A DNA stretch of 19,397 nt from Oligoflexaceae bacterium (GCA_947474445.1 CANJJY010000029.1:1-19397), one strand, 5' to 3'; positions 7,111 to 14,864 are shown, counted from the first letter of the stretch. The notes: generated by a model from the sequence alone, not told the origin. Program-made: numbers and translations.

Positions 7111-7173
7111 GAGGATCCAGTGCCTCTTCATCTTCAAGGAGCCCGTGGGATGAAGCGAGGATCCAGTGCCTCT
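7111..7173. repeat. 17-bp direct repeat, each copy a stem-loop
   Basis: GAGGATCCAGTGCCTCT occurs at 7111-7127 and 7157-7173 (46-bp period). Each copy is itself an inverted repeat (GAGG...CCTC) with the same 8-nt loop. The exact repeat includes the loops and inner stems but not the flanks, consistent with selection on a loop motif rather than on coding sequence. Confidence 0.85.
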
Positions 7174-7266
7174 CTTTTTTCCCTCAGATTGGGCAAACAC
7201 TCGATACAGTAAGCATTGCCTTTTTCTTTTTCTCGTCTTGAGCTTTTTTGGAAAGCACGTCGATAA

Positions 7267-7282
7267 TGCAGGATGGATGCCA
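7267..7282 (-). promoter_or_regulatory. Candidate sigma-54 promoter of the sRNA
   Basis: Read on the - strand: TGGCATCCATCCTGCA. The GG and GC dinucleotides are exactly 10 bp apart. The -24 part matches TGGCA and the -12 part is CTGCA (consensus TTGCA). It points into the candidate sRNA region. No sigma-70 element at this place competes clearly. Confidence 0.5.
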
Positions 7283-7344
7283 CGATTTTTGATGGCATGG
7301 CCGCCCCTAGGGCATCGCTCTTGGTATCGAACATGATTGAGATT

Positions 7345-7362
7345 TGTCACGGCGTCGTGAAA
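7345..7362. promoter_or_regulatory. Possible GlrR-type activator site (7/8 match) upstream of the sRNA
   Basis: TGTC-N10-GAAA, one base from the enterobacterial GlrR box TGTC-N10-GACA, with an inner TCACG/CGTGA inverted repeat. Its centre is about 97 bp upstream of the predicted sRNA start, a usual place for a sigma-54 activator. About seven single-mismatch matches are expected by chance in a window this long, so position is the main argument. Confidence 0.3.
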
Positions 7363-7402
7363 GGAGAGTCGGGTCGAGAGAGCTTGATGGCTAGATCTTA
7401 GG

Positions 7403-7442
7403 CGTAAAAAGCAGAAAAACGAGCTGTTTTTAGACAGCTCGT
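7403..7442 (-). terminator. Rho-independent terminator of the Ser-rich lipoprotein gene
   Basis: On the - strand ACGAGCTGT, a 6-nt loop and ACAGCTCGT (arms 7434-7442 and 7419-7427) form a perfect 9-bp stem followed by TTTTCTGCTTTTT. It lies 15 bp after the stop of the gene ending at 7457. Confidence 0.88.
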
Positions 7443-7456
7443 CTCCTTACTTGCTA

Positions 7457-7975
7457 TCAGAAATTAAATGCAGCGAGTTGCCTTTGAGCTTCAGCACAAG
7501 ACTGAGGACTCGAGAGGCTGGCACTTCCAGACGAGTTGCCCGTGCTGACTCTGAGTTGGCTGCCATTACAGCTTGATGTGCTTCTGCAAGAGCCTGAAAG
7601 ACTGAATGAGCTCTGGCTGTTGCCCTCTTTGATGGCCACAGAAAGAGTGGATCCCGAGCAGCTTGCTTCAACCTTGACTCCCGCTGGGGAGGCCTGACCA
7701 CCGCCGCTTGACGACGAAGTTGAACTTGAACTTGAAGTCCGGCTCGTTGAGCTTGAACCTGTCGAGGTCGTTGAGCCCCCACCACTTCTTGCTTTCAGAG
7801 CATCACACTCTTGCTGCGAGTTCCCTACTTGTCCATTGTAATTACAAGATATGGCTGACACTGATTCTTTTGTATCGCTATTAGATTTTGAACCGCAGGC
7901 ATAAAGGCCGCCGACAAGAGAGGTAAACAGGATGCTTTTGACGAGCAGGCGAGACGAGAAATCCACTTTTTTCAT
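7457..7975 (-). CDS. Ser-rich lipoprotein with a small Cys-containing C-terminal domain
   Basis: 172 residues starting MKKVDFSSRLL. ATG 7975 has GAGG about seven bases upstream; a TTG at 7987 is less likely. A lipoprotein signal ends in LYAC (Cys27). Then come a short Cys-containing part (ISCNYNGQVGNSQQEC), a flexible low-complexity linker made almost only of Ser, Thr and Gly (about residues 65-95), and a C-terminal domain rich in Ser/Gly with Cys residues in ASCSGS, GSCRS, SSCNGS and QSCAEAQ. The Cys residues probably form disulfides in the periplasm or on the surface. I know no family or function. The linker suggests a domain held away from the membrane. A monocistronic unit is likely given its own terminator. 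Confidence 0.82.
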   Translation of the reverse strand: MKKVDFSSRLLVKSILFTSLVGGLYACGSKSNSDTKESVSAISCNYNGQVGNSQQECDALKARSGGGSTTSTGSSSTSRTSSSSSTSSSSGGGQASPAGVKVEASCSGSTLSVAIKEGNSQSSFSLSGSCRSTSSCNGSQLRVSTGNSSGSASLSSPQSCAEAQRQLAAFNF

Positions 7976-8081
7976 AATCAACCTCAATTTCAGTAGTTAA
8001 GACCAGATCCGAGACAACTATCCACAAAACTGAATCTAGAGGAGTTAGCAGAGGCCGCGTGAATCCAAATTTCGCTCCAAC

Positions 8082-8102
8082 AAAAAAAGTTTACATCGTA
8101 AA
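8082..8102 (-). terminator. Weak terminator after the gene at 8139-8582
   Basis: On the - strand TTTAC-GAT-GTAAA is followed by C and seven T. The stem is only 5 bp, AT-rich, with a 3-nt loop, so this is tentative. Confidence 0.35.
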
Positions 8103-8138
8103 GAGGGCTCTAAATACCCGCATTTACTCCCGTCCTTC

Positions 8139-8582
8139 TTACAGGCCATCTGCGCAGCTGAGACGACATTCATTCCGCGATACTTCGCAGACCTGTTCCT
8201 TCTCGCCGAAATGACAATCTTTATAACGACTATCATCATTGGTTGCGAGACTAAGAATCGTACCTTGATCGGCGTAGAGACAGGAGAATCGCCAGGAGTC
8301 GTGGACCACTGAAATTTCCGCGCGCACAAAGTTCAAAGCCGCAGGTTTAATACCGGCGTGATCGAGACCCAAAAAAGAGAGCTTCCCGCTCGTTGCGAAA
8401 TAAATGGCATTCCATGAAGAGGGAATAGGGCGCGATTGGATGGCAGACGCGAGAGGACAGAGGTAGACTTGCGCGATGGCGGCGTCGCTATCATCGGGCT
8501 CAGCGAGAAGTTCAAAACCAGGAGCCCAGAGAAGCGTGAAAACGACAATTCTTTGAGCCAAATGCCTTTTATGCATAGACAT
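8139..8582 (-). CDS. Small exported protein with six cysteines, unknown function
   Basis: 147 residues. ATG 8582 has a strong AGGAGG seven bases upstream. The signal peptide (basic MSMHKRHLAQR, hydrophobic core, ELLA) probably ends at Ala27. The mature part (about 120 residues) has six cysteines, four clustered near the C-terminus (KDCHFGEKEQVCEVSRNECRLSCADGL over the last 27 residues, described by its Cys spacing 9, 6 and 4), which suggests disulfides. It includes VVHDSWRFSCLYADQGT. I do not recognise the family. A 37-nt GA/TC microsatellite begins 76 bp upstream of the start codon, so its expression could vary with tract length. Confidence 0.8.
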   Translation of the reverse strand: MSMHKRHLAQRIVVFTLLWAPGFELLAEPDDSDAAIAQVYLCPLASAIQSRPIPSSWNAIYFATSGKLSFLGLDHAGIKPAALNFVRAEISVVHDSWRFSCLYADQGTILSLATNDDSRYKDCHFGEKEQVCEVSRNECRLSCADGL

Positions 8583-8656
8583 CTATCGTCCTCCTCGCCC
8601 TCCTCTCTAGGATAAATCGCAAAGAAAGACTAGCCCCTAACTTTGCTCATGTCACT

Positions 8657-8699
<43 letters not shown>

Positions 8700-8845
8700 A
8701 CCCCGTCGCAGCTGCAGCGCTAGCCATTTTTTCTTCCTTATTCTCAACAAGGCAGGCCTGATCTAGTGTGAGACTGAGTCTGCCCATGAGCGATTGACAA
8801 AACATTGAATAGATCGATTTCATGGGTTACTTCACCGCAAACTAT

Positions 8846-9109
8846 CTATGTCTCAGATTTAGCCTCGTCCTTGGCTTTGATGGCCCTCTGCCGTTCTTCC
8901 TCTGCTTCTCTATGCTGATTGGCAACGATCTCGGCGATGATGCTCGCCGGAACTTTGCGACCTAATTGCGGCGAACTGCCAATCTTATGGCCGCACAAGG
9001 CGCAGGCGAATTGATCGTCAGCCGCTTTATCATGCGTGACAAATCCAAAGCACTTGGAGCAGACGCGTTGTCGACTGATATATTTATCTCCCGAGTAACC
9101 TGTTGACAT
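8846..9109 (-). CDS. Small zinc-ribbon protein
   Basis: 87 residues from ATG 9109, which has GAGG eight to nine bases upstream. An upstream ATG at 9163 has no ribosome site and would give 105 residues; a third, at 9136, has a distant AGGAG. The protein shows a four-cysteine zinc ribbon (CSKCFGF near residues 17-23 and CALCGHKI about 18 residues later). A helical, charged C-terminus (IIAEIVANQHREAEEERQRAIKAKDEAK) follows. There is no signal peptide or membrane segment, so it is probably cytoplasmic. Zinc-ribbon regulators, RNA-binding proteins and chaperone-like proteins share this layout; no specific function can be named. Confidence 0.72.
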   Translation of the reverse strand: MSTGYSGDKYISRQRVCSKCFGFVTHDKAADDQFACALCGHKIGSSPQLGRKVPASIIAEIVANQHREAEEERQRAIKAKDEAKSET

Positions 9110-9295
9110 GCTTTTTGCCTCGCGCTTGAAGCACATAAATGGTCCGTTCTCCTCCTCGGCCATTTATTTCTAATCTTCAGTTAATTTATCTGGCTAACAG
9201 CGTTCAAAAATTCAGTTCCCTGCCACTATTTTCCTCATGATTCGCCTGTAGCTGCCGAATACCTTTAGAGAGAATTCTAGTGAGAGGACCCCATT

Positions 9296-10354
9296 TTGAT
9301 TCGTGCAGCCCTCATCCTCTGGATAGGCCTGGGACTTGGTACCATCGGCAAAGCTCAAACCTTTGAAGATGGCTATCAATCCTATATGCGCAATCAATTC
9401 CCAGTCGCTGAGCTACAGTTTAAAGGTGCTCTGAAGAAGGCCAAGACCAAAGAAGATATGGCCTTTGTCCTAAAATTTGTTGGAATCTGCCAGTACATGC
9501 GGGGCGATAAAAATCAGGCTGCTTCGAGCTTTTACCAAGCCCTAGCCAACGATAAGAGCCTCACCATCGACGAGGAAGAGGTCTTAGATCCTACCGTCGT
9601 CAGTTTCTTCAATTTTCTCAAAGCGAAATGGGCCAAAGAACCGGCTGCCGCTCAAAAACCCCAGGTGGCAGCTAAGGGACCCGGAGCTACCGAACCTCTG
9701 TCCCCTGCCTCGGCTCAAACGCCCTCAACTGTAAAGCCGAAAACGTCCCTAGCCGCCCGCACGCCACCGAAAGCGGCACGCCTGCGGAAATCACCTGAAA
9801 GCAGTGAGGAGAACACCGTGGTTCCCGCCGGCAACCGCAAATCTTCCAGCGGTTCGTCTTCGCTCTCATTCGTCCATTTCCTCCCCTTTGGAGCCGGCCA
9901 ATTTCGCAATAAATCCTATCTCCTAGGAACAGGTTTAGCGCTTGGTCAAGTCATTGCCCTCTACGAATTCGTCAGCATAGGCAACCAAATCACCGAGCGC
10001 CAAGGCCTCAATGAGGAGGTCAGGAACAACGACGGCATCAGCGATGATAGAAAACAAGATTTTTTCAATCAAAACGGCAGCTATATCAGCGGACTTCAGA
10101 AAGATAGAAACCTCTATCTCGGTCTGTTCGCAGGTCTTTGGATCGGCGGTGCCCTTGATGCCATTCTCCGTGCGCCCTCGCCCACTCCTTCTCCCGCACG
10201 TGAATCCAGGACCTCATCTGGGGAGGACGCCTATCATAGCGATGCGCGCGTCCAGACCGCTGCCTCGCCTTCCCCTCATTTTCAGGGTACCTGGCTTCCT
10301 AGCTCGCGCGGTGGCACCTGGCTGGTTCAGGCGCAAATCCCAACTAACTGGTAA
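9296..10354 (+). CDS. Exported TPR protein with a two-helix membrane domain
   Basis: 352 residues. The start is a TTG at 9296 with GAGAGGA seven bases upstream; no ATG fits. A signal peptide (to about Ala20, GKAQ) precedes a helical TPR-like segment (residues 21-105, with FPVAELQFKGALKKAKTK and GDKNQAASSFYQALANDKS). An Ala/Pro/Lys-rich linker (about 113-185) follows. The domain at about 190-290 has FGAGQFRNKSYLLGTGLALGQVIALYEF and NLYLGLFAGLWIGGALDA, two hydrophobic helices around a polar loop, reminiscent of DUF5683-type domains (PGxGQ...). The tail is Ser/Pro-rich. It probably works in the envelope with the large TPR protein encoded next on the same strand (171 bp downstream). Exact role unknown. 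Confidence 0.83.
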   Translation: MIRAALILWIGLGLGTIGKAQTFEDGYQSYMRNQFPVAELQFKGALKKAKTKEDMAFVLKFVGICQYMRGDKNQAASSFYQALANDKSLTIDEEEVLDPTVVSFFNFLKAKWAKEPAAAQKPQVAAKGPGATEPLSPASAQTPSTVKPKTSLAARTPPKAARLRKSPESSEENTVVPAGNRKSSSGSSSLSFVHFLPFGAGQFRNKSYLLGTGLALGQVIALYEFVSIGNQITERQGLNEEVRNNDGISDDRKQDFFNQNGSYISGLQKDRNLYLGLFAGLWIGGALDAILRAPSPTPSPARESRTSSGEDAYHSDARVQTAASPSPHFQGTWLPSSRGGTWLVQAQIPTNW

Positions 10355-10525
10355 ATCCCCGACATTTAATGATCTTTCACCCTCCTCGCCTTATTTCCAA
10401 GAATGAATTGATTTTTTGCTAAGGTCATCTATCCACCGGCCGATAAAGATCATAAGTAAAAAAGCTCGACGCTTTCTCAAGGAGAGGGATGTGTTGAGCC
10501 TTAGCCCTGGCTCTTGGAGGAATCG

Positions 10526-13495
10526 ATGAAAGTATCATCCACCGTCTTCGCTCTCAGCTTAGCCTGGTTACCTGTCCAGACCGTAGGGATCCCTACTGTC
10601 CATGCGGAGCCAGCAAGCGATAAAGGCACGGCGGCTATCCCCCTGAGCACCGAAGCTGTCATTCAGCACGAATTCAGCTCTCAGATTCATATCTTACTCC
10701 TGATCTCTGGTCTCGACGTCGACGGCAAAAGCATCAATTCTCCTGCCGATGCCGATCGCATCTACAAGAACACCAAACAAACCATCGGAGAAATGCAAGA
10801 CAACGGACCAAGCCAAGCGATCGCTTCTAACATCAGTCGCGATGCGGCCCGCCTCCTGTCTTTCTATCTCGCTAGCCGGGAACCTCAGAGGGAAGAACGT
10901 CTCGGCACTGCCTCTAAGTGGCTGGAAACCTATACCAAGATCGTCGCCGATGGCAGTAAAAAACCGGAGACTAAAGCGCGCGCTCTCTACTTCAACTCTC
11001 TCGCGAAGTTTTTAATCTCCGAAGGCGCCGATGGCATCGCCTCACTTGTGCAACTCAGGCCACAGTTAGCAGCTGACAAGGTGATAGCGGCAAATATTGA
11101 TATGTTTCTCGGCTATTCTCTGGCGCTTTCGCCTGCGACGGCTGCTCAAGGCTATAATTATATGGCCCAGGCGTCTCAAAACGTGTCTGTGCATGGACGG
11201 GTCGCACAGAAGCTCACGGAAGCATATGTCGAATCGGGCCTCGATGCCGACGGCAATCCTACGCTCGCGCCGCAGGCGTCAGCCAATGACAAAGTGGGTT
11301 ATGCCCTCCAGATCGCGCGCGGCATGCCTCCGAGTCTCCAGTATCTCATCACCGATACGGCCATCTATATCTGGAGCAAATCAAAATCGGCCCGCGAAGG
11401 CGGCCGTCCTCCCCAGAATCTCACGGAAGGTTTCAAAGGCAATTTACCGGTCGAAGCGCTGCGCGAACGCGATGCCCTAGCGGCCATGAAGGCTCAGAAC
11501 TTTCAAGGCGCCAGCGGCATTTATCAAAAGATCATAGAATCTCTGCAAGATCCAGCCATCACCGCACAAATCCAGCGACGCATCTGGGACCTAGCCTTGG
11601 CTTCCTATCAAAAAAATGGCCAGATCACCGAACTGGAAGCGACTTTTGTCAGTTTCCGGGAAAAACTCGCCGCCACTGCCTCCAAGAAAAAGGCCGGGCC
11701 GGACGATCGCGGTAACCTCTTGAGCAACATTGCAGAAACCTACCGCGGTATACTCGACAAGCTGTTAACGCAAGCTCTGCAAGCACAGGCACCTCTCGCG
11801 GCGAAGACTCAGGCGACACAGGTTGCAGCACGCTATTTCAAAATAGAGAATGATCGTCAGCTTCTCTTCCCGCTCAAACAAAAAGTCGCGCTCTTATACC
11901 GCGGCATGAATCAGTTTAAGGACGCGGTTGATCTCTACCTGGACATGGCTCGCGATCAAGGGCTAAAGAGCTATCTACTCGCCATCGAAGCCCAATCGCA
12001 GCTCGCCGTCTGGCCCGTTCAACCCAACTTCGATGCGCCTGCCGCCGGGCCTCAACCGGAACGACAAAAGCTCCTCGTCATCTATGATACGGTTTCGAAA
12101 ATAAAAGGCAGCGATGAATGGCTCATCATAGCCCATATCGGCCTCCTTAATCGTGCTCTCGGTCAAGCGCCCAAAGCAGAAGAACTCTGGCAAAAATATT
12201 TCCGAAAAGATCTCAATGGGAAGATCGCCTATGACGCGGGTGGCCTGCTCCTCACAGAATTTTACAGCAACCATCGCTGGCAAGATTTTATAGATCTAAC
12301 GCATCTCTTTGCCTCAAAGAAGGCGGCTGCCACGAGCAAAGGAAAGCCACTGAACATTCAACCCTGGCTGGCCGATGCCTTGTTTAACGGAGCCGGCGCC
12401 GATCTGCAGGCTAAGAACTTTGCTCGCGCTGTTAAAAACTACGATGAGTTTACACAGACCTTCACCGCTGATGCGCGCTCTCCGCAGGCCTTTTACTCCC
12501 AGGCTTTTGCTTATAAGGGCCTTGGTAAACTGCCTTTCGCTCTCGCTGCTTGCCGAAAAGTCGTCGATAATTATCCAAAGTTCGCCTCGCGCTCCAAGGT
12601 TTTGCTGCAAGCTGGCGAATGGGCCAGCGCTGATCGCACGGTCTGGGAGTTCGCCTTCTATTTTTACGGAAAGTACTTGAGCGATTTCAAGAATGAGGCG
12701 AACATCCCGGCGATCCGTTCGACCTTGGCTGATCTCTATTACAAGCGCAAACTCTATGGTTGGGCTTCGCGCCTCTACAAAGAGCAAAGTCTCGCGCCCA
12801 ACGTGAGCAAAGCAGAGCAGCTGCAGGCCGCAGTCAAACTCCTCGAAATCGAAGAGCATTTTGGCGAAGCAAAGGATGCTTTCTGGGGAGCTCAGAGAAT
12901 TGCTCAAATCGCGGCGCCAAGCGACCCTGCTATGATCAAATCCCTGGCTTATCAAGGACGTTACATCGCCAATGCTAAGGACGCCAAGGCGATGACCGAC
13001 ATGGAGAACAAGCTCACACCCTACAGCAAAAGCTCAAAGGAAGTCCTGGAAGCGATCGGCCTGATTCGATTTAAGCGAGCCGAAATGATGACCCAGTCCA
13101 TACTTTATACAGAAAATAACCTCTTGATCCGCGATCCAGAGGCCGTCGTAAAAAAGTACTTCGATCGCTATGAAGCCGAAAAACAGCATTATCTCAAAGT
13201 ATGTCAACTAGGCATCACAACACTCTGTGCTCCTGCCTTTTACCGTCTCACCTCGGTCGCACGGCAGGGATATGAAGCAGTCGACAAGGTCGAGATTGCG
13301 GCCACCTTGGGCGCGACGCGAACCAATAGCTTCAAGGTCTTCAAGCAGCTTCACCTGAGTAAAATAGAGCAAAACCACAAAGGCTTTATCGAGCAGGCCC
13401 TCAAGCTGGCCAAGCAAGGAACGACTACTCCTATCTGGCGCGAAGAAATTGCCAAATCCTTGGAATACGAAGGCGACAACAAATTAGCCCATTGA
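10526..13495 (+). CDS. Large periplasmic TPR-repeat protein
   Basis: 989 residues. ATG 10526 has GGAGG five bases upstream; a TTG at 10514 in the same frame is not needed. The signal peptide ends near VHA (Ala27). The rest is almost all alpha-helical, with TPR-like helix pairs best seen at about 300-370 (EALRERDALAAMKAQNF, GASGIYQKIIES), 630-690 (ARAVKNYDEFTQTF, SQAFAYKGLGKLPFALAACRKVV) and 700-780 (WEFAFYFYGKYLSDF, LADLYYKRKLYGWASRLYKEQ). A conserved-looking C....C pair occurs near 888 (VCQLGITTLCAPAFYRL). Related giant TPR proteins occur in myxobacterial and bdellovibrio envelopes, some in gliding-motility machines (general knowledge). No such role is shown here. It probably acts as a periplasmic scaffold. 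Confidence 0.85.
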   Translation: MKVSSTVFALSLAWLPVQTVGIPTVHAEPASDKGTAAIPLSTEAVIQHEFSSQIHILLLISGLDVDGKSINSPADADRIYKNTKQTIGEMQDNGPSQAIASNISRDAARLLSFYLASREPQREERLGTASKWLETYTKIVADGSKKPETKARALYFNSLAKFLISEGADGIASLVQLRPQLAADKVIAANIDMFLGYSLALSPATAAQGYNYMAQASQNVSVHGRVAQKLTEAYVESGLDADGNPTLAPQASANDKVGYALQIARGMPPSLQYLITDTAIYIWSKSKSAREGGRPPQNLTEGFKGNLPVEALRERDALAAMKAQNFQGASGIYQKIIESLQDPAITAQIQRRIWDLALASYQKNGQITELEATFVSFREKLAATASKKKAGPDDRGNLLSNIAETYRGILDKLLTQALQAQAPLAAKTQATQVAARYFKIENDRQLLFPLKQKVALLYRGMNQFKDAVDLYLDMARDQGLKSYLLAIEAQSQLAVWPVQPNFDAPAAGPQPERQKLLVIYDTVSKIKGSDEWLIIAHIGLLNRALGQAPKAEELWQKYFRKDLNGKIAYDAGGLLLTEFYSNHRWQDFIDLTHLFASKKAAATSKGKPLNIQPWLADALFNGAGADLQAKNFARAVKNYDEFTQTFTADARSPQAFYSQAFAYKGLGKLPFALAACRKVVDNYPKFASRSKVLLQAGEWASADRTVWEFAFYFYGKYLSDFKNEANIPAIRSTLADLYYKRKLYGWASRLYKEQSLAPNVSKAEQLQAAVKLLEIEEHFGEAKDAFWGAQRIAQIAAPSDPAMIKSLAYQGRYIANAKDAKAMTDMENKLTPYSKSSKEVLEAIGLIRFKRAEMMTQSILYTENNLLIRDPEAVVKKYFDRYEAEKQHYLKVCQLGITTLCAPAFYRLTSVARQGYEAVDKVEIAATLGATRTNSFKVFKQLHLSKIEQNHKGFIEQALKLAKQGTTTPIWREEIAKSLEYEGDNKLAH

Positions 13496-13510
13496 GGACA
13501 AGAGATCGGC

Positions 13511-13540
13511 TTGTAGCTCGAGGCTCCTGTATCCTAGAAT
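13511..13540 (+). promoter_or_regulatory. Possible sigma-70 promoter for the DUF155 gene
   Basis: TTGTAG (13511-13516), an 18-bp spacer and TAGAAT (13535-13540, 5/6). The -35 match is poor. It would start transcription near 13547, about 63 bp before the ATG. Confidence 0.3.
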
Positions 13541-13609
13541 GAAGAGAGCCTATCTCTGAGACGAGACTGCCAAGGCGCGAGGAGCCAAAAGAAACACGGA
13601 GTTTACACA

Positions 13610-14395
13610 ATGGAACCTCGCCAGCACACCCTACGTTCATTCGTTTTCGCTCACAGCCTCAATATGATGGAACTGGCTCAATCCCTTTCCGCTTCGCAAT
13701 CGTCGATCGATCCCTGGGCATCCCTCAGTGCTAAGGTCGGAACCGATGGGCACATCTTCATCTTCAATTACGGCTCTGTCGTCTTTTGGAATGTTCCTGC
13801 CGAAGATCAATCCGAACATCTGAATCGACTTTTAGGGCTCGACGCTGTTCCTAATCTCAAGCCGAAATTCAGCGACACCTTCACCGTCGTCGAACGCGCG
13901 GGTCCTGCGCTGGTCGAATTCAATCGCTTGATCATCGATCACCTCAATCCCGATCGCATGGAAGTGATAGCTTCGACTTTAGCGCAGAGTACCTCGATGG
14001 AATATTACGAATCTCTGGTGGAAGCGTCCTGGAACCAGGTCGATGCTCTTCTCGTCCAATTAAAGAATCGGGGCACCTTGTCGATGATGCCCACGCCGAT
14101 CAACAAGCAGATAGCGGAGTCTTTGTCCCTGCGGAGTACCGTCGTCAGGGTGCTGCACCTCCTCGATAATCCCGACCTGATTTGGGAAGATCGCGTGATG
14201 GACGAGATTTACGGCGATCTGCGAGCGATGTTTGATCTTCCCGAACGATTTCAGGCTCTCGAATATAAATTACAGCTGATCCAACAGACTCTTTCGGTGG
14301 TTGTCGAGACGATCCGTGATCGACGCCTTTATTGGCTGGAACTCGCCATCGTATTTCTCATTCTCTTTGAGATCGTCATCACCTTCGTCCATTAA
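13610..14395 (+). CDS. RMD1/DUF155 family membrane protein
   Basis: 261 residues. ATG 13610 has CGGAG about ten bases upstream. Family features are a beta-rich N-terminal part with HIFIFNYGSVVFWNV near residues 47-61, a helical centre (IASTLAQSTSMEYYESLVEASWNQVDALL), and a C-terminal anchor LYWLELAIVFLILFEIVITFVH (240-261) that matches the RHxxLEWxIIxLIxxE ending of the family. Eukaryotic members (RMND1, Rmd1, Sif2) act in the mitochondrial inner membrane, where RMND1 supports translation. Bacterial function is unknown. The protein probably faces the cytoplasm, tail-anchored in the inner membrane. It follows the TPR genes on the same strand. Confidence 0.88.
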   Translation: MEPRQHTLRSFVFAHSLNMMELAQSLSASQSSIDPWASLSAKVGTDGHIFIFNYGSVVFWNVPAEDQSEHLNRLLGLDAVPNLKPKFSDTFTVVERAGPALVEFNRLIIDHLNPDRMEVIASTLAQSTSMEYYESLVEASWNQVDALLVQLKNRGTLSMMPTPINKQIAESLSLRSTVVRVLHLLDNPDLIWEDRVMDEIYGDLRAMFDLPERFQALEYKLQLIQQTLSVVVETIRDRRLYWLELAIVFLILFEIVITFVH

Positions 14396-14406
14396 ACCTG
14401 CCGCAC

Positions 14407-14433
14407 AAAAAAAGGGCGCCGAAAACGGCGCCC
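14407..14433 (-). terminator. Rho-independent terminator of the EF-hand gene
   Basis: Perfect 8-bp stem GGGCGCCG/CGGCGCCC with a 4-nt loop. On the - strand it is followed by seven T (14413-14407). On the + strand no T-tract follows, although it could still stop the DUF155 transcript. Confidence 0.92.
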
Positions 14434-14466
14434 CTGCTCAAATTTCAAATCCCGAAGGACTTAAAA

Positions 14467-14715
14467 TTACTTAGCAGCTTTCTCAGCTTTCTTTTCGGTG
14501 TGTGCGAAAGCTTTGTACTCATCAGCGCTCAATTTCTTGTCGCCATCTTTGTCGAGAGTTGCGAAAGCAGTGGTGAGTTCGGTGTTGCCAGCGGCTTCTT
14601 CAGCGCTAACAAAGCCGTCAGCGTCTTTGTCCAAGGCTTTGAAATGGTCGCCGTCTTTTTTCGCACCAGCAAGAGCTACGCCTGAGAAGAGAACTGCAAG
14701 AAAAAGCTTTTTCAT
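14467..14715 (-). CDS. Small secreted two-EF-hand calcium-binding protein
   Basis: 82 residues. ATG 14715 has a strong GGAGG five to six bases upstream. The signal peptide MKKLFLAVLFSGVALA probably ends at Ala16. Two EF-hand loops follow: DKDADGFVSAEE (29-40), a canonical loop with Asp at 1, 3 and 5, Gly at 6 and Glu at 12, and DKDGDKKLSADE (55-66), where the usual Gly at position 6 is Lys. The C-terminus is Lys/Ala-rich (HTEKKAEKAAK). It probably binds calcium in the periplasm or outside the cell. Target and role are unknown. It has its own terminator and about 200 bp of upstream sequence, so it is probably a single-gene unit. Confidence 0.9.
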   Translation of the reverse strand: MKKLFLAVLFSGVALAGAKKDGDHFKALDKDADGFVSAEEAAGNTELTTAFATLDKDGDKKLSADEYKAFAHTEKKAEKAAK

Positions 14716-14864
14716 GAAAACCTCCAAAAATAACTAACGCTCTAAAGACAACTCTACTGTCCACGAGCGGTACCGACTAGCAATATCATAGGAGTAAATA
14801 TTCGCAAAAACATTTTTTGCCCCTAGGCTTTCCAAAATGAAGAAATATCGCTTACTTCGTTGGA

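Larger units (their letters stand above)
7079..7256 (-). ncRNA. Candidate sigma-54-dependent small RNA, about 178 nt
   Basis: The gap between panE and the Ser-rich lipoprotein gene contains no credible protein gene. On the - strand it holds, in order, a sigma-54-type promoter (7267-7282), a start predicted near 7256, an A-rich segment, two hairpins with the identical 8-nt loop CACUGGAU, and a terminator (7088-7102) with a T-rich tail to 7079. The distal hairpin is a perfect 7-bp stem (7108-7129). The proximal one has a 4-bp stem plus 3 bp beyond a mismatch (7153-7176). CTTCATC/GATGAAG (7126-7132/7149-7155) offers an alternative stem that excludes the distal hairpin. I recognise no known sRNA family. 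GlmY/GlmZ-like wiring is suggested only by regulation, not by sequence. Confidence 0.5.

Noticed and set aside
6884..7153. An 89-residue open frame on the + strand in the same gap
   Set aside because: Non-ATG start without a ribosome site, no recognisable motif, crosses the sRNA terminator and repeats.
6958..7350. A 130-residue open frame on the - strand across the panE-upstream gap
   Set aside because: No ribosome site at its start, start lies upstream of the predicted RNA start, basic/Ser-rich composition without any domain, and it runs through the hairpin repeats. It looks like a chance frame; the RNA reading is preferred.
7447..7785. Second frame over the Ser-rich lipoprotein
   Set aside because: Out-of-frame shadow rich in Arg/Gln, produced by the Ser-codon repeats of the real gene.
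8064..8081. Sigma-54-like TGGAGCGAAATTTGGA upstream of the Ser-rich lipoprotein gene
   Set aside because: The -12 GC is GG and two -24 bases are wrong; not enough to call a promoter.
10308..10325. TGGCACCTGGCTGGTT at the end of the first TPR gene
   Set aside because: Inside a coding region, with a poor -12 part; likely codon-driven.
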